Assembly: GCA_020353215.1 (NCBI GenBank)
Contig: CP070692.1
Location: forward strand, 126,666-168,799
Source: Deltaproteobacteria bacterium
GTDB taxonomy: Bacteria > Desulfobacterota > Syntrophobacteria > BM002
Reading direction: 5' to 3'
DNA: 42,134 nt
Part shown: piece by piece, positions 42,044 to 42,134 of the stretch
Layout: each line of letters opens with the position of its first letter
Position numbering within the stretch: the stretch's first letter is position 1
Made by a program: the position numbers and the translations under genes
The notes under the pieces: generated by a model
The model's database searches: none
Seen by the model: the letters and a program-made list of their open reading frames with translations, nothing else
What the model was told of the DNA's origin: nothing

Positions 42044-42134
42044 GTTCGATTCATGTTCTCCTGCGGCCAAATTTGGTGCCTTTCCTCGAAGGTTCTTGCC
42101 CTGCCCTGCTGGAGTTCAGTCCACTGGTTTGCAA

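Overview
The window reads like a chromosome segment of an anaerobic deltaproteobacterium (Desulfobacterota; sulfate-reducing or syntrophic lifestyle). Grounds: a mercury-methylation pair (hgcA-hgcB), hybrid-cluster protein, a NapC/NirT-type tetraheme cytochrome next to an octaheme HAO-like cytochrome, a methylmalonyl-CoA (propionate) gene set, multi-PAS histidine kinases, flavoredoxin-like and universal-stress proteins. This assignment is inference from gene content; no rRNA, tRNA or CRISPR array was seen.

The most striking observation is that three separate genes are interrupted by an in-frame TGA, each followed at bacterial-SECIS distance by a hairpin with G at the first or second apical-loop position. 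They are (1) a one-cluster ferredoxin next to hcp, with TGA at the third Cys of CxxCxxCxxxCP; (2) hgcA, where the only start with a well-placed ribosome binding site lies 29 codons before a TGA in a Cys-TGA-Gly-Pro context; and (3) an unlisted 51-codon membrane-anchored protein on the minus strand near 30.6 kb with its own RBS, SECIS-like hairpin and terminator. I read these as candidate selenoproteins; a Sec-containing HgcA would be a new feature of mercury methylation.

Layout. 1-2.4 kb: end of hcp, the ferredoxin, a nitrate/nitrite-transporter-like MFS remnant, a MOSC protein. 2.4-9.2 kb: PAS protein, MetE/UROD-like protein, small hypothetical, OmpA-family porin with five 90-bp Ca-binding repeats, GAF-PP2C phosphatase, flavin reductase. 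9.4-12.7 kb: methyltransferase, transposase scrap, then an NrfH-like cytochrome with an octaheme HAO-like gene broken into three pieces (ochre stop plus frameshift), closed by a terminator. 13.1-18.7 kb: a 1210-residue hybrid histidine kinase facing a 575-residue double-receiver/TPR regulator. 19.4-23.8 kb: hgcA, hgcB, a copper-chaperone-like gene and a copper P-type ATPase. 23.8-31.5 kb: small genes, TPR protein, free-standing archaeal-type ThrRS editing domain, a hydrolase/Mo-pterin/Usp/amidohydrolase run, a coiled-coil lipoprotein, the small Sec candidate, and a cytochrome c6-like protein. 31.8-38.6 kb: YchF-like GTPase, split methylmalonyl-CoA mutase, MeaB GTPase, epimerase and a converging carboxyltransferase. 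38.6-42.1 kb: a 184-nt rod-like inverted-repeat element, FtsB-like protein, and an AT-richer cluster of tiny zinc-ribbon and DRR-motif proteins ending in a lone HisKA domain.

Functionally the region mixes nitrogen-oxide handling that looks partly decayed (hcp intact; transporter and HAO broken), metal biology (hgcAB, copZ/copA) and B12-dependent chemistry (HgcA corrinoid protein and methylmalonyl-CoA mutase both need cobalamin).
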